Source: Modicisalibacter sp033446685
Lineage (GTDB): Bacteria > Pseudomonadota > Gammaproteobacteria > Pseudomonadales > Halomonadaceae
Direction of reading: 5' to 3'
DNA: 64,000 nucleotides
Assembly (NCBI RefSeq): GCF_033446685.1
Contig: NZ_JAWQLY010000014.1
Location: 27,173 to 91,172, forward strand
Both the position numbers and the translations under genes were made by a program. The notes below the pieces were generated by a model that saw nothing but the letters and a program-made list of their open reading frames with translations, did no database searches and had not been told where the DNA came from. Of the stretch, positions 8,741 to 17,205 are shown piece by piece (positions within the stretch are counted from its first letter, which is position 1; each line of letters starts with the position of its first letter).

Positions 8741-8765
8741 CGCCCGGATCGCGAGGATCCGGGCG
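8741..8765 (-). terminator. Possible terminator of the TRAP operon
   Basis: A 10-bp stem (CGCCCGGATC / GATCCGGGCG) with a 5-base loop lies 14 bases after the dctM stop on the minus strand. There is no clear T-run, so it may also be an RNA-stabilising hairpin. Confidence 0.5.
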
Positions 8766-8778
8766 CACGATTGCAAAC

Positions 8779-10086
8779 CTAGACGAAGTCCGGCGTCAGC
8801 CAGCGCGGGATGGCCAGCACCAGTTGCGGGAAGAAGATCAACAGCACGATGACGGCCAGCATGACCGCCAGGTAGAGCAGCGTCGTGCCCAGCGCCTTGA
8901 GCAGCGGAATGCCGCCGATTTTCGCCGAGATCATCAGGCACAGTCCATAGGGCGGCGTGATCAGCCCAAGCCCCAGGGCCATCACACCGATCACCCCGAA
9001 CTGCACCGGGTGCACGCCGGCCTGCATCGCCAGCGGCTGGAAGATCGGCGCCAGGATCGCCATCGCCGGCAGCGAGTCCATGAAGGTGCCGATGATCAGC
9101 ATCACCACCGCCATGGTGATCAGCAAGGTGGTCGGGTCGCTGATGGTGACGCCGGTCATCAGCTTGGGCGGAATCTGGTAGAAGCTGATCAGGTAACCGA
9201 AGATCGCCGCGCCGACCAGACTGAACAGCGACAGCGAGCACAGCCGCACGGTGCTGGTCGAGGCCTCGAGCACGTGCTGGAGGGTCAGCTCGCGGTAGAC
9301 GAAGAACCCCAGCGCCATGGCGTAGAGCACGGCGATCACCGCAGCCTCGGTGGGCGTGACCAGGCCCAGGGTGATGCCGCCGATGATGACGATGGGAATC
9401 CCCGCCGCCAGCAGGCCATCCTTGCCCGAGCTCATCAGCTCGGTGAATTTCGCGCGCCGGCGTACCGGCACGTCGTAGCGGCGCACGTAGAGCAGGTTGA
9501 GCAACAGCTGGGCGATGCCGATCATCACCCCGGGCAGTATGCCGCCGAGGAACAGCCCGGCGATTGAGGTGTTGGTCAGCGCGCCCCACACGATCATGTT
9601 GATCGACGGCGGAATGATGATGCCCATCACCGACGAGGCGGCGGTGACGGCCACCGCGAAATGCGTCGGATAGCCCTCGCGCTTCATCGCCGGGATCAGC
9701 ACCGTGCCGACCCCGGCGCTGTCGGCGGTGGACGATCCCGAGACGCCGGCGAACAGCATGCTGACCAGTACGTTGACATGCGCCAGGGCGCCCTTGAAGT
9801 GACCGACCAGGCGCATGCACAGGGTGATCAGCCGGTCGGTGATATGCGCCGAATTCATCAGGTTGCCGGCGAGCAGGAACAGCGGCACGGCGAGCAGCAC
9901 GAAGGAATCCATGCCGTTGTACATGCGCTGGAACATCACCCACATGGTCAGCCGCGGATCGAGCAGGATCACGCTGAAGGCAGTCAGTACCAGCGACATG
10001 GCGATGGGCATGCCGGCGACGATCAGCACGCCGAGCAGGGCAAACAGTAGCCAGGGCAGTATGAAGGTCCATTCCATCGGCATCAT
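8779..10086 (-). CDS. dctM: TRAP transporter large permease subunit (DctM/SiaM type)
   Basis: A 435-residue integral membrane protein with about 12 hydrophobic segments. It forms the Na+-driven translocation channel of a tripartite ATP-independent transporter. The conserved LLAVPLFLLAGNLM and ADSAGVGTVLIPAMKREGYP, IIPPSINMIVWG and LGLGLITPPYGLCL blocks are diagnostic of the DctM family. It overlaps the dctQ stop by four bases (ATGA), indicating translational coupling. It follows dctP and dctQ and lies downstream of the kgu genes, so a sugar acid is the likely substrate. TRAP systems for C4-dicarboxylates or ectoine (TeaABC) are the alternatives. Confidence 0.93.
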   Translation of the reverse strand: MMPMEWTFILPWLLFALLGVLIVAGMPIAMSLVLTAFSVILLDPRLTMWVMFQRMYNGMDSFVLLAVPLFLLAGNLMNSAHITDRLITLCMRLVGHFKGALAHVNVLVSMLFAGVSGSSTADSAGVGTVLIPAMKREGYPTHFAVAVTAASSVMGIIIPPSINMIVWGALTNTSIAGLFLGGILPGVMIGIAQLLLNLLYVRRYDVPVRRRAKFTELMSSGKDGLLAAGIPIVIIGGITLGLVTPTEAAVIAVLYAMALGFFVYRELTLQHVLEASTSTVRLCSLSLFSLVGAAIFGYLISFYQIPPKLMTGVTISDPTTLLITMAVVMLIIGTFMDSLPAMAILAPIFQPLAMQAGVHPVQFGVIGVMALGLGLITPPYGLCLMISAKIGGIPLLKALGTTLLYLAVMLAVIVLLIFFPQLVLAIPRWLTPDFV

Positions 10087-10673
10087 GAGCGCGGCCCTCG
10101 CGGTTGTTCGCTGACGGCGAGCGCAGCGTCGTCGGCGCTGGCCAGCTCGTCGAGTTCGTTGGGGGTGTTGAGGGCGGCTTCCATCGCGTTCATGCCATGC
10201 AGCGCGGCGTGCAGCAGTCGCTCGAGGCTAAACAGCAGGATGAAAACACCGCTGACGGTGAACGCCGAATAGACGTAGATCATCGGCAATCCGGAGGCGG
10301 TAGCGCTCCGGCGCAGGCCGGAGATGGCGAAGTCCTTGCCGTAGTAGATGAAGATCACGGCCACGGCGAGGCAGGAGAGATCGCGAATCAGACGGGTCGC
10401 CAGGTCGGCCCGCGTACCGCGCGGAAACGCCTCGAGCACGAAATGATCGGCATGATAGACGCCGATCGCCGTGCCCAGCATGATCATCCACTGAAAGGCG
10501 AAGCGGCTGAACTCCTCGGTCCAGTAGAGCCGCGGCAAGAGTGGCAGGTTACGGCTGACGATCTGATAGATGATCAACAGGATGAAGCCCAGCAGCAACG
10601 CCAGCAGGATCGCATTGAGCAGGCGTTCCAGTCCCCGGTTGAGCCGTGACAGGCCATGCAGCAGTGCGGCCAT
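10083..10673 (-). CDS. dctQ: TRAP transporter small permease subunit (DctQ type)
   Basis: A 196-residue membrane protein with four hydrophobic segments (about 19-41, 55-72, 97-115, 135-155). It contains the DctQ hallmark 'SRNLPLLPRLYWTEEFSRF'-type stretch before the second helix and RRSATASGLPMIYVY later. It partners the large permease. The ATG at 10673 (MAALLHGL) has a GAGGAC ribosome site; an open frame reaching 10754 would overlap dctP and lacks one. The stop overlaps the dctM start. Confidence 0.9.
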   Translation of the reverse strand: MAALLHGLSRLNRGLERLLNAILLALLLGFILLIIYQIVSRNLPLLPRLYWTEEFSRFAFQWMIMLGTAIGVYHADHFVLEAFPRGTRADLATRLIRDLSCLAVAVIFIYYGKDFAISGLRRSATASGLPMIYVYSAFTVSGVFILLFSLERLLHAALHGMNAMEAALNTPNELDELASADDAALAVSEQPRGPRS

Positions 10674-10750
10674 GGCGTTGTCCTCATGGTTGATGATGGA
10701 AGGGGTGGCAAGAATAGGCCGGGCACCGCTCACGGTGCCCGGCGGCGGGC

Positions 10751-11770
10751 TCACTGGCCCGCGTTGAGGATCTTCTGATGCAGCTCGCTCAGGCCCATCT
10801 CGTCGATGACCTCCTGCAGCGGCTCGGCAACGATCTCCATCATGCGCTCACGGTCCATCGGATACAGCGTCGCGCCTTCCTGCTTGAGGGTCTCGAGCGC
10901 TTCGGCATCCTGCTTGAGCTGGACGTCGCGCGCATAGCTGGCGGCTTGCTGGGCGGCTTCCATCACCGCCTGCTGCTGGCTCTCGTCGAGCCCCTCCCAA
11001 CTCATCTGCGACATGGTCAGCAGGCGCACGGTGATGTCGTGCTCCGACAGGCCGATATGCGGCGCGACCTCGTGAAAGCGCATGCGCTCGATCCACTCGG
11101 CCTCGTTGAGCAGGCCGTCGATCACGCCCAGTTGCAGGCCGGTGTAGATCTCCTTCCAGGCCATCACCGTGGGTTCGGTGCCCAGCGCCTTCCAGGCGGT
11201 GATCAGCGGTTTGGTGGGATTGGTGCGCAGCTTCATGCCCTCGAGGTCGTCGAGGCTCTCGAGCGGACGCGTGCTGACGATCTGGCGCTTGCCGCCGCCG
11301 AAGAAGGCCAGCACCTTGACGCCGGTCTCGTCCTCGATCTTGTCGGCGATCTCACGGCCCACTTCGCCGTCGAGCACCGCGCGCCAGTGCTCGACGTCGC
11401 GGTACATGAACGGAATCGAGAACACGTTGGCGGTGTGCGAGAAATCGGTGATCAGGCCGGGATTGATGATCGACAGGTCCAGCGCGCCGGCCATCTGCTG
11501 CTCGAACATCTCGGTCTCGTGGCCGAGCACCGAATTGCCCAGGATGGTCACGCCGATGTCGCCGTCGCTCTTCTCGGCGACGAGTTCCTTGAACTTCTCG
11601 GCGCCCAGTTGGTAGGCGGTGTCCTCGGCGCCGCCATGGCCGAAGCGCAGTTCCACGGCCTGGGCCGCACTGGCGAGCCCCAGCGAGAGGGCCAGTGTCG
11701 CCCCGGCGAGAAGCCCGCGGCCGAGTCCACTGCTCCTGAGCGGTTTTGGATCGATCCATTTATGAGTCAT
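10751..11770 (-). CDS. dctP: TRAP transporter substrate-binding protein (DctP family)
   Basis: A 339-residue periplasmic solute receptor with a signal peptide (cleavage near AAQA-VEL, residues 38-39). The family pattern is visible: LRFGHGGAEDTAYQLGAEKFKELV, GDIGVTILGNS and the conserved KLRTNPTKPLITAWKALGTEPT region, in which the Arg normally pairs with a substrate carboxylate. That predicts an organic acid ligand. GAGGTGACTC precedes the ATG. Only 36 bases separate it from the upstream lacI-type gene. An inverted repeat resembling that regulator's own putative operator lies in codons 4-8. Confidence 0.93.
   Translation of the reverse strand: MTHKWIDPKPLRSSGLGRGLLAGATLALSLGLASAAQAVELRFGHGGAEDTAYQLGAEKFKELVAEKSDGDIGVTILGNSVLGHETEMFEQQMAGALDLSIINPGLITDFSHTANVFSIPFMYRDVEHWRAVLDGEVGREIADKIEDETGVKVLAFFGGGKRQIVSTRPLESLDDLEGMKLRTNPTKPLITAWKALGTEPTVMAWKEIYTGLQLGVIDGLLNEAEWIERMRFHEVAPHIGLSEHDITVRLLTMSQMSWEGLDESQQQAVMEAAQQAASYARDVQLKQDAEALETLKQEGATLYPMDRERMMEIVAEPLQEVIDEMGLSELHQKILNAGQ
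11746..11759. promoter_or_regulatory. Putative operator of the LacI-type regulator, inside the dctP 5' end
   Basis: TTGGAT-CG-ATCCAT is an inverted repeat with 2-bp spacing that differs at two positions from TTGGATTGATCCAA at 12936, upstream of the adjacent lacI-type gene. It lies 11-24 bases downstream of the dctP ATG. LacI proteins can repress from early coding sequence, but the overlap with coding codons allows chance similarity. Confidence 0.4.
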
Positions 11771-11806
11771 GAGTCACCTCGTTGTTATCGCCTGCCAGCG
11801 GACAGG

Positions 11807-12910
11807 TCAGGGGTTGGTGAGTGGTCTGGCGTGACGTGCGTCGGGCTGCGGCGGTGTGGCCGGATCCTGACTGCGATCGGCCGCGTTGCTCGAGTCGCGC
11901 ACCTGGAGTCGGGGCGAAAGTATCACTTGCTCCCGCGCCCCGTCGGGGTCGGCGATGCGGCGAAGGGCGAGACGCGCGGCCTCTTCGCCGATGGCGTAGG
12001 GGTGGGTGGCCACGCTGGTCAGCGGCGGGTCGCTGAGCGCGGCTTCCTCGACGTCGTCGGTGCCCACCACCGCGCAGTCGATGCCGGGCGTCAGGCCCAG
12101 CCGTTTGAGGCCGAGCATGGCGCCGAAGGCCATCAGGTCGTTGTGGCAGATCACCGCGGTGGGCGGCGTCGGTTCGCGCATCAGCGACTGGATCGCCTCG
12201 AAGCCGGCACGCCGGGTCAGCGCGGTGCGCAGATGCCGGGGGGCCAGGCCATGGCCGGCGATGGCCGCGAAGTAACCGCGCCAGCGCGCCAGGGTCGCCG
12301 AGTGCTCGGCCTCGCCGCCGATGAAGGCGATCTGGCGGTGACCCTGCGCGACCAGATGGTCGACGGCCAGGCGCACGCCCTGTTCGAAGTCGGTGCCGGC
12401 GTAGTCGAAGGGCGGCTCGCCGATATGCCGCAGGACCTGCACGCAGGGCATGTTCCAGCCGCCGAGGGTCTCGATCAGGGCGGGGTCGGTGCCTTCGGCC
12501 GGGCACAGCAGGATGCCGTCGACGCGATGCTCGCGCATGCGTTCGAGAAAGCGCAGCTGGCGCTGCGGCGAGTCCTCGCTGTTGGCCAGGAAGGATACGT
12601 AGTTCTCGCGGTGCAGCGCGGCGTCGATACCCGCGACCATGGCGCCGAAGAACGGGTTGGCGATGTCGTAGACCACCACGCCCAGGGTATGCGTGCGGCT
12701 GCTGCGCAGTGCCGCCGCGCCGCGGTTGTAGACGTAGCCCAGCGCCTTGATCGAGGCCCTTACGCTCTCCCGGGTGCGCTCGGCGACCAGCGGGCTTTCA
12801 CGCAACACCAGCGACACCGTCGAGCGCGACACCCCGGCATGCGCGGCGATGTCCTGCAGGGTCACGCTGCCTTCGCGGGGTGTAGGGGTGTGTCGCGGCG
12901 CTCTCGGCAT
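11807..12910 (-). CDS. LacI-family transcriptional regulator (TRAP-associated)
   Basis: A 367-residue repressor. The N-terminal helix-turn-helix VTLQDIAAHAGVSRSTVSLVL (16-36) and hinge are followed by a periplasmic-binding-protein-like sensor (about 72-340; LGVVVYDIANPFFGAMVAGID, GTDDVEEAALSDPPLTSVATHP). The C-terminal 30 residues are a low-complexity tail. The ATG at 12910 has AGGAAG upstream; a TTG at 12949 would place the putative operator inside the gene. Its position between kguD and dctP suggests it controls the TRAP genes. The inducer is unknown; a sugar acid is likely. Confidence 0.9.
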   Translation of the reverse strand: MPRAPRHTPTPREGSVTLQDIAAHAGVSRSTVSLVLRESPLVAERTRESVRASIKALGYVYNRGAAALRSSRTHTLGVVVYDIANPFFGAMVAGIDAALHRENYVSFLANSEDSPQRQLRFLERMREHRVDGILLCPAEGTDPALIETLGGWNMPCVQVLRHIGEPPFDYAGTDFEQGVRLAVDHLVAQGHRQIAFIGGEAEHSATLARWRGYFAAIAGHGLAPRHLRTALTRRAGFEAIQSLMREPTPPTAVICHNDLMAFGAMLGLKRLGLTPGIDCAVVGTDDVEEAALSDPPLTSVATHPYAIGEEAARLALRRIADPDGAREQVILSPRLQVRDSSNAADRSQDPATPPQPDARHARPLTNP

Positions 12911-12935
12911 TGCGATCTTCCTGGACGATTGATTT

Positions 12936-12949
12936 TTGGATTGATCCAA
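12936..12949. promoter_or_regulatory. Putative autoregulatory operator of the LacI-type regulator
   Basis: TTGGAT-TG-ATCCAA has perfect 6-bp arms with a 2-bp spacer. It starts 26 bases upstream of the regulator's ATG, the usual place for LacI-family self-repression. A near copy lies at the start of dctP. Confidence 0.5.
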
Positions 12950-12986
12950 ATCGTAGGAGAGCGTCGTCCGGATACCAATTACTCTT

Positions 12987-13032
12987 TAGTGGTAAGCGAC
13001 GGTGATAAGTAGTGGTAAGCGACGATGATAAG
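12987..13032. repeat. Tandem 23-bp direct repeat, two copies
   Basis: Copies at 12987-13009 and 13010-13032 are identical but for one base (GACGGTG versus GACGATG) and each begins TAGTGGTAAGCGAC. They abut without spacer in the gap between kguD and the lacI-type gene, upstream of the latter. The function is unknown; a duplicated protein-binding site or a replication slip are both possible. Confidence 0.8.
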
Positions 13033-13091
13033 CGAGCACTAACGGGTTGTGGCGCGGCGTGCGAAAGGGCCTTGCAGGAGCGCCGCGGCAG

Positions 13092-13115
13092 AGCGCCGCC
13101 TCGGCGGGCGGCGCT
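13092..13115 (-). terminator. Hairpin after kguD
   Basis: A 9-bp GC stem (AGCGCCGCC / GGCGGCGCT) with a 6-base loop lies just after the kguD stop on the minus strand. It lacks a T-run on that strand (the T-rich side is the plus strand), so termination may be partial. Confidence 0.4.
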
Positions 13116-13129
13116 TAATTTGGCCCGGG

Positions 13130-14116
13130 CTAGCCCTGGCGCCGCTCCCAGGCGGCTTCGTTGACCAGGCTGATCGGCCGCTCGCCGTTGAGCGCGAGCA
13201 TGATGTTGTCGACCGCACGGCCCGCCATTGCGGTGCGTGTCTCGTGGGTCGCCGAACCGATGTGCGGTAGCGCGACGACGTTGGCCATGTGCGGCAGCGG
13301 CGAATCGGCGGGCAGCGGTTCCTGTTCGAAGACGTCGAGCCCCGCGGCGCGGATCTCGCCGGCTTCCAGCGCCGCGATCAGCGCCGCCTCGTCGACGACC
13401 TTGCCGCGGGCGATGTTGATGAAGATCGCGCTCGATTGCATGCGCGCGAACTGCGCGGCGCCGAACAGGTGGGTCGTCTCGGCGGTCAACGGCACGGTGA
13501 CGCAGACGAAGTCGGCTTTCTCGAGTAACTCGTCGAACTCGCAGCGCCGGGCGCCGAGTTCGGCTTCCAGCGCGGGCTTGGGCGAGGCGTGGGCGTAGAG
13601 CACCTGCATGCCGAAGCCCAGCGCCCCGCGTCGCGCCACGGCAGCGCCGATACGGCCAAGGCCGACCATGCCCAGCGTCTTGCCGTGCACGTCGGTGCCA
13701 TAGAGCGGCGCACCGATGCTTTCCTGCCAGTCGCCGCGCCTGACGAAGTCGGCCAGCTCGACGACCCGCCGCGCGGTGGCCATGATCAGCGAGAAGCCGG
13801 TATCGGCGGTGGTCTCGGTGAGCACATCGGGGGTATTGCACAGCAGGATGTCGCGACGGGTCAGCTCGTCGACCGGGTAGTTGTCGTAGCCCACCGAGAT
13901 GCTGGCGATCGCCTCGAGATGCGGGGCGGAATCGAGCAGCTCGGGGGTGATCTTGAGACTGGCGCCGACCAGCCCGTGGGCGTCGCCGAGGGCCTCGCGA
14001 AACGCCGGGTCGTCCGCCGACTCGAGATCGGGGAAATAGTCGACCTGGAACTGCTCGCTGAGCTGCTCCAGGTGCCGGTCGGTGAGCCGCCGGAAGGCGA
14101 CGATGCGCTTTTTCAT
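13130..14116 (-). CDS. kguD: 2-ketogluconate-6-phosphate reductase (2-hydroxyacid dehydrogenase)
   Basis: A 328-residue D-isomer-specific 2-hydroxyacid dehydrogenase. The Rossmann motif is GLGRIG (152-157); catalytic Arg237 (NIARG), Glu266 (FEQEP) and His285 (PHIGSAT) are all present. In the Pseudomonas 2-ketogluconate pathway KguD reduces 2-keto-6-phosphogluconate to 6-phosphogluconate. GhrB/TkrA-type 2-ketogluconate or glyoxylate reductase is the alternative; adjacency to a PfkB kinase and a kguE-like gene favours KguD. The ATG (MKKRIVAF) has GGAGA upstream. The frame is open far upstream through the kinase gene, but that part is not a protein. Confidence 0.85.
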   Translation of the reverse strand: MKKRIVAFRRLTDRHLEQLSEQFQVDYFPDLESADDPAFREALGDAHGLVGASLKITPELLDSAPHLEAIASISVGYDNYPVDELTRRDILLCNTPDVLTETTADTGFSLIMATARRVVELADFVRRGDWQESIGAPLYGTDVHGKTLGMVGLGRIGAAVARRGALGFGMQVLYAHASPKPALEAELGARRCEFDELLEKADFVCVTVPLTAETTHLFGAAQFARMQSSAIFINIARGKVVDEAALIAALEAGEIRAAGLDVFEQEPLPADSPLPHMANVVALPHIGSATHETRTAMAGRAVDNIMLALNGERPISLVNEAAWERRQG

Positions 14117-14181
14117 GATGTCTCCGCTCGTTGGTTGCCGCTTGTCGTTATCGCTTGGCGTTATTGATTTGTCACCGCCGC

Positions 14182-15150
14182 TCAATCCAGGCCGGGCAGT
14201 GCGCGTTCCAGTTGCTGCAGATGCTCGCGCAGGGGCAGGCCCTCCATGTCGCCGAGCACCTGGACCGCCTCGGCGCCGATCAGGTTGCCGCGGCGCAGCG
14301 CGGCGCGCGGCGACAGGCCGTCGAGCAGCGCGCTGACCACGCCCACCGCGAAGCCGTCGCCGGCACCGACGGTATCGACGACCTTGGCCACCTTGAAGCC
14401 TTCCACGGTGAAGCTCTGCGTGTGGCTGCGATAGTAGCTGCCCTCGGGGCCGAGCTTGATGATCACCGCCTTGGCGCCTTGGTCGAGATAGAAGCCGGCG
14501 ATGTCGTGGGCGGACTCCAGGCCGGTCAGCCGGTGCCCCTCGGCAAGCCCGGGCAGTACCCAGTCGGCGCGTGACGCCAGGCCGTTCAAGGTGTCGCACA
14601 TCTCGCGTTCGCTCTTCCATAGGCTGGGCCGCAGGTTGGGATCGAAGGAGATGCTGGCGCCGGCCTTGCGGGCATGCTCGAGCATGTGCACGGAGAGCGC
14701 CCGGGCGGTGTCCGACAGCGCCGGGGGGATGCCGGTGGCATGCAAGTGGCGGACCGCCGTGAAGTCCACCGCGTCGGCATCGGCGGGGCTCAGGTGACTG
14801 GCGGCGCTGCCACGGCGCACGTATTCGACGTGCGGGTCGGAGCCATCCTCGGTGCGGGCCTTGAAGACCAGTCCGGTGGAATGCTCGGGATCGCGGATCA
14901 GATGGCGGCAGTCGAGCCCTTCGTGCTCCAGCGTGCGGCGAATGAAGCGGCCGAAGCTGTCGTCGCCGACCCGGCTCAGCCAGCCGACATGAAAGCCCAG
15001 CCGGGCCAGGCCGATGGCGACGTTGGTGTCGGCCCCGGCGATGCCGCGGGCGAAGCGTTCGACCTCGGCCAGGTCGCCGGGCGTCTCGGCGACGAACAGC
15101 GTCATCGCCTCGCCGAAGGTGAGGATTTCGGGATTCTCTGCGCGGCTCAT
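14182..15150 (-). CDS. kguK: PfkB-family sugar-acid kinase, probable 2-ketogluconate kinase
   Basis: A 322-residue ribokinase-fold enzyme. The N-terminal FGEAM and GADTNVAIGLARLG patterns and the ATP-site signature VDTVGAGDGFAVG (catalytic Asp265) are typical of 2-dehydro-3-deoxygluconokinase (KdgK) and KguK. From the order kguE-kguK-kguD I assign 2-ketogluconate kinase, which makes 2-keto-6-phosphogluconate. KdgK activity on 2-keto-3-deoxygluconate is a real alternative, since the families are close. It lies 65 bases upstream of kguD and 79 downstream of kguE on the same strand. Confidence 0.82.
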   Translation of the reverse strand: MSRAENPEILTFGEAMTLFVAETPGDLAEVERFARGIAGADTNVAIGLARLGFHVGWLSRVGDDSFGRFIRRTLEHEGLDCRHLIRDPEHSTGLVFKARTEDGSDPHVEYVRRGSAASHLSPADADAVDFTAVRHLHATGIPPALSDTARALSVHMLEHARKAGASISFDPNLRPSLWKSEREMCDTLNGLASRADWVLPGLAEGHRLTGLESAHDIAGFYLDQGAKAVIIKLGPEGSYYRSHTQSFTVEGFKVAKVVDTVGAGDGFAVGVVSALLDGLSPRAALRRGNLIGAEAVQVLGDMEGLPLREHLQQLERALPGLD

Positions 15151-15229
15151 GGTGAGGCTCCTGTGCAGTTTGGTGAAGGTGGCTGTTCAGCAGGCCGCTC
15201 GCGTCGGCGAGCCGGGCTCGCCGCATCGC

Positions 15230-16015
15230 TCAAAGCCGCGCCAGGCGGGCCAGCTCGTCGCGACTCACGGCGACGAGATCCTCGCCCTGCAGGGGGAACT
15301 CGATGGCCCGTGGCACGCATGGCGGAAACGCGGCGAACAGTGCATGCCAGTCGTGCAGCTCCTCGGCGCTGGGCACCGCGGCGTGCGGCTTGCCATCCCG
15401 CCAGACCACGCCCTTGCAGTGCACGTAGCGGACGTAACGACCCAGGCGGTGTGCCGCGTTTACGGCATCGCCGCCGGTCCAGGCCCAGTTGCCGATATCG
15501 AAGGTCATGTAGAGCGGGCAATCGGCCTGCTCGGCATCGTGCAGGCAGATGGCGAGCGGCTCGAGCGTGCCGCCTTGCGGGGTCTGGTCGTTTTCCACCA
15601 TCGTCAGCGCCACCGGCGCGGCGGCAAGTGTCTCGCGCAGCGCCGTCCAGGCTTGGGCCGGGCCGCGTCGGTAATTGCCCAGCGAGAACTTGATCGCCCG
15701 CGCGTCGAGCGCGGCGGCCTCGGCGAGCCGTTGGCCCAGCGTGGCGGCGGGCGCGTCGTCCTGCCACAGTTCGTCGGCCGCGGAATAGACCACGCTCAGC
15801 CGCTGCCGGGCGCAGGCCTCGCCGAGTGCCGCGAAGGCGTCGAAGCCGGCGGGCAGTAACTCGCGGCGGATCTCCACGCCCGTCGCGCCGGCCGCGGCCA
15901 GCCAGGGCAAAATGCCCTCCTGGCCGTGTGCGGCGACCGCCGCATGGCCATAGGCGGAGGTGGCGATCAGTTGCGCCGGGCGGTCATGGGTATCGGCCAG
16001 GGTACGCTTGGTCAT
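15230..16015 (-). CDS. kguE: KguE-like sugar phosphate isomerase/epimerase
   Basis: A 261-residue TIM-barrel protein of the xylose-isomerase-like AP endonuclease 2 fold. Candidate metal ligands are the Glu of MVENDQ, the Asp of MTFDIGNW, the His of YVHCKG and the Glu of AIEFPL, which occur in the order expected for this fold. In Pseudomonas it is the first gene of kguEKTD; its reaction has been called an epimerase but is not well established. GGAAGA lies before the ATG at 16015, whereas the open frame extending upstream overlaps the regulator gene and has no ribosome site. Confidence 0.78.
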   Translation of the reverse strand: MTKRTLADTHDRPAQLIATSAYGHAAVAAHGQEGILPWLAAAGATGVEIRRELLPAGFDAFAALGEACARQRLSVVYSAADELWQDDAPAATLGQRLAEAAALDARAIKFSLGNYRRGPAQAWTALRETLAAAPVALTMVENDQTPQGGTLEPLAICLHDAEQADCPLYMTFDIGNWAWTGGDAVNAAHRLGRYVRYVHCKGVVWRDGKPHAAVPSAEELHDWHALFAAFPPCVPRAIEFPLQGEDLVAVSRDELARLARL

Positions 16016-16074
16016 GCATGTCTTCCGTCGTCGGGTTCGTTGGGCCGCCGAGACGGCCCGCGAGGGTCGGCCTG

Positions 16075-17112
16075 TCAGCGCTGCGTGGAGCCGCGCGCGA
16101 TCAGCCGCGCCATGAAATCGGTGCGCCGCGGCGGGGCGCGGCGAGGGTCTTCGTCGAGCCGTCGCAGCAGGCTGTCCACGGCGGCCCGGCCGATCGCCTC
16201 GGTGGGCTGGGCGAGGGTGGTGATGCCCGGGCCCGCCAGCGCGCACCAGTCGAGCTCGTCGATGCCCAGCAGCCCCGTCTCGCCTAGCTTCACATCAAGC
16301 ATGCGCAGGGCGTGGGTCACGGCCAGGGTGACGTTGCCGTTGGCGCACAGCAGCGCGTCGGGCCGCTCCGGCACGGCGCCCAGAAAGCCCGCCAACGCCT
16401 CGCACAGTGCGGATTCCCGGTCATCGCCGGAGCCGAGCGCCTGGACGTGCACCTCGCCGACGAAGCCGCCCTGCGCGTGACGCTCGTGAAAGCGTTGCAG
16501 GCGGGCCTGGCGCGAACTGGCCGCCTCCGGCGGTTCGCTGACGTAGAGCAGGCGCCGGTAGCCGCGTTCGAGCAGATGATCCACCGCCATGTCGATGACG
16601 CGAGCGTTATCGAGCCCCACCACGTCGGCCTCGAAAGCGCCGAGGGTGCGGTCGAGCAGCACCAGCGGTGTGCCCTGCTCGGCGAATGCCTCGAGTTCGT
16701 CGCTGGGCCGGCCGGCGGCGTTGATCACCAGCCCCTCGACCCGATAGGCGGCGAGCAGCGCCAGATGCTCGCGCTCCTGAGCCGGATCGTTGTCGGTATT
16801 GCACACCAGCAGCGAGAAACCGCGCTCGCGACAGGCCTGTTCCACGCCGTGCAGCACGTCGACGCTGAACGGATTGCGGATGTCCGCCACGACCATGCCC
16901 AGCAATCGCGAACGCCCGCCCTTGAGCCCGCGCGCCATCTGGTTGGGGCGATAGCCCAGGCGCGCGATCGACTGGCCGATACGCCCCTGCAGGGTCGCCG
17001 AGAGCCGGTCGCGCTCGTCGCTCAGGTAACGCGACACGCTGGTCTTGGAAACGCCGGCGTCGCGGGCGACCTCGAGAATGGTCGAGCGGGCGGCACTCTT
17101 CTTGTCACTCAT
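16075..17112 (-). CDS. ptxS: PtxS-like LacI-family repressor of 2-ketogluconate genes
   Basis: A 345-residue LacI-type regulator. The helix-turn-helix is TILEVARDAGVSKTSVSRYL (11-30), followed by the sensor domain (about 67-335; LLGMVVADIRNPFSVDVLHGVE; LLGIDELDWCALAGPGITTLAQP). In Pseudomonas PtxS sits directly upstream of kguEKTD, represses it and itself, and is released by 2-ketogluconate. Here the gene is likewise directly upstream of kguE (59 bases). An upstream site at 17206 matches 11 of 14 bases of the PtxS palindrome as I recall it. Confidence 0.8.
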   Translation of the reverse strand: MSDKKSAARSTILEVARDAGVSKTSVSRYLSDERDRLSATLQGRIGQSIARLGYRPNQMARGLKGGRSRLLGMVVADIRNPFSVDVLHGVEQACRERGFSLLVCNTDNDPAQEREHLALLAAYRVEGLVINAAGRPSDELEAFAEQGTPLVLLDRTLGAFEADVVGLDNARVIDMAVDHLLERGYRRLLYVSEPPEAASSRQARLQRFHERHAQGGFVGEVHVQALGSGDDRESALCEALAGFLGAVPERPDALLCANGNVTLAVTHALRMLDVKLGETGLLGIDELDWCALAGPGITTLAQPTEAIGRAAVDSLLRRLDEDPRRAPPRRTDFMARLIARGSTQR

Positions 17113-17205
17113 GCAGGTCGCTCATATAGCCATGCCATGCCGCGTCGCGCGACAGCGTGCCAATCGCCCGCTGCGCGGAAGCCTCAATGCGTGGCGCATG
17201 ATTTA

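Noticed and set aside
10778..13012. A 744-codon plus-strand open frame
   Set aside because: It runs antisense to dctP and the LacI gene; high GC leaves few stops in that frame. Composition is Arg/Ala/His-rich without a domain.
13130..15226. A 698-codon open frame on the minus strand covering kguD and most of kguK
   Set aside because: Only the part from 14116 downward matches a protein family. The upstream part is out of frame with the well-supported kinase gene and has no homology.
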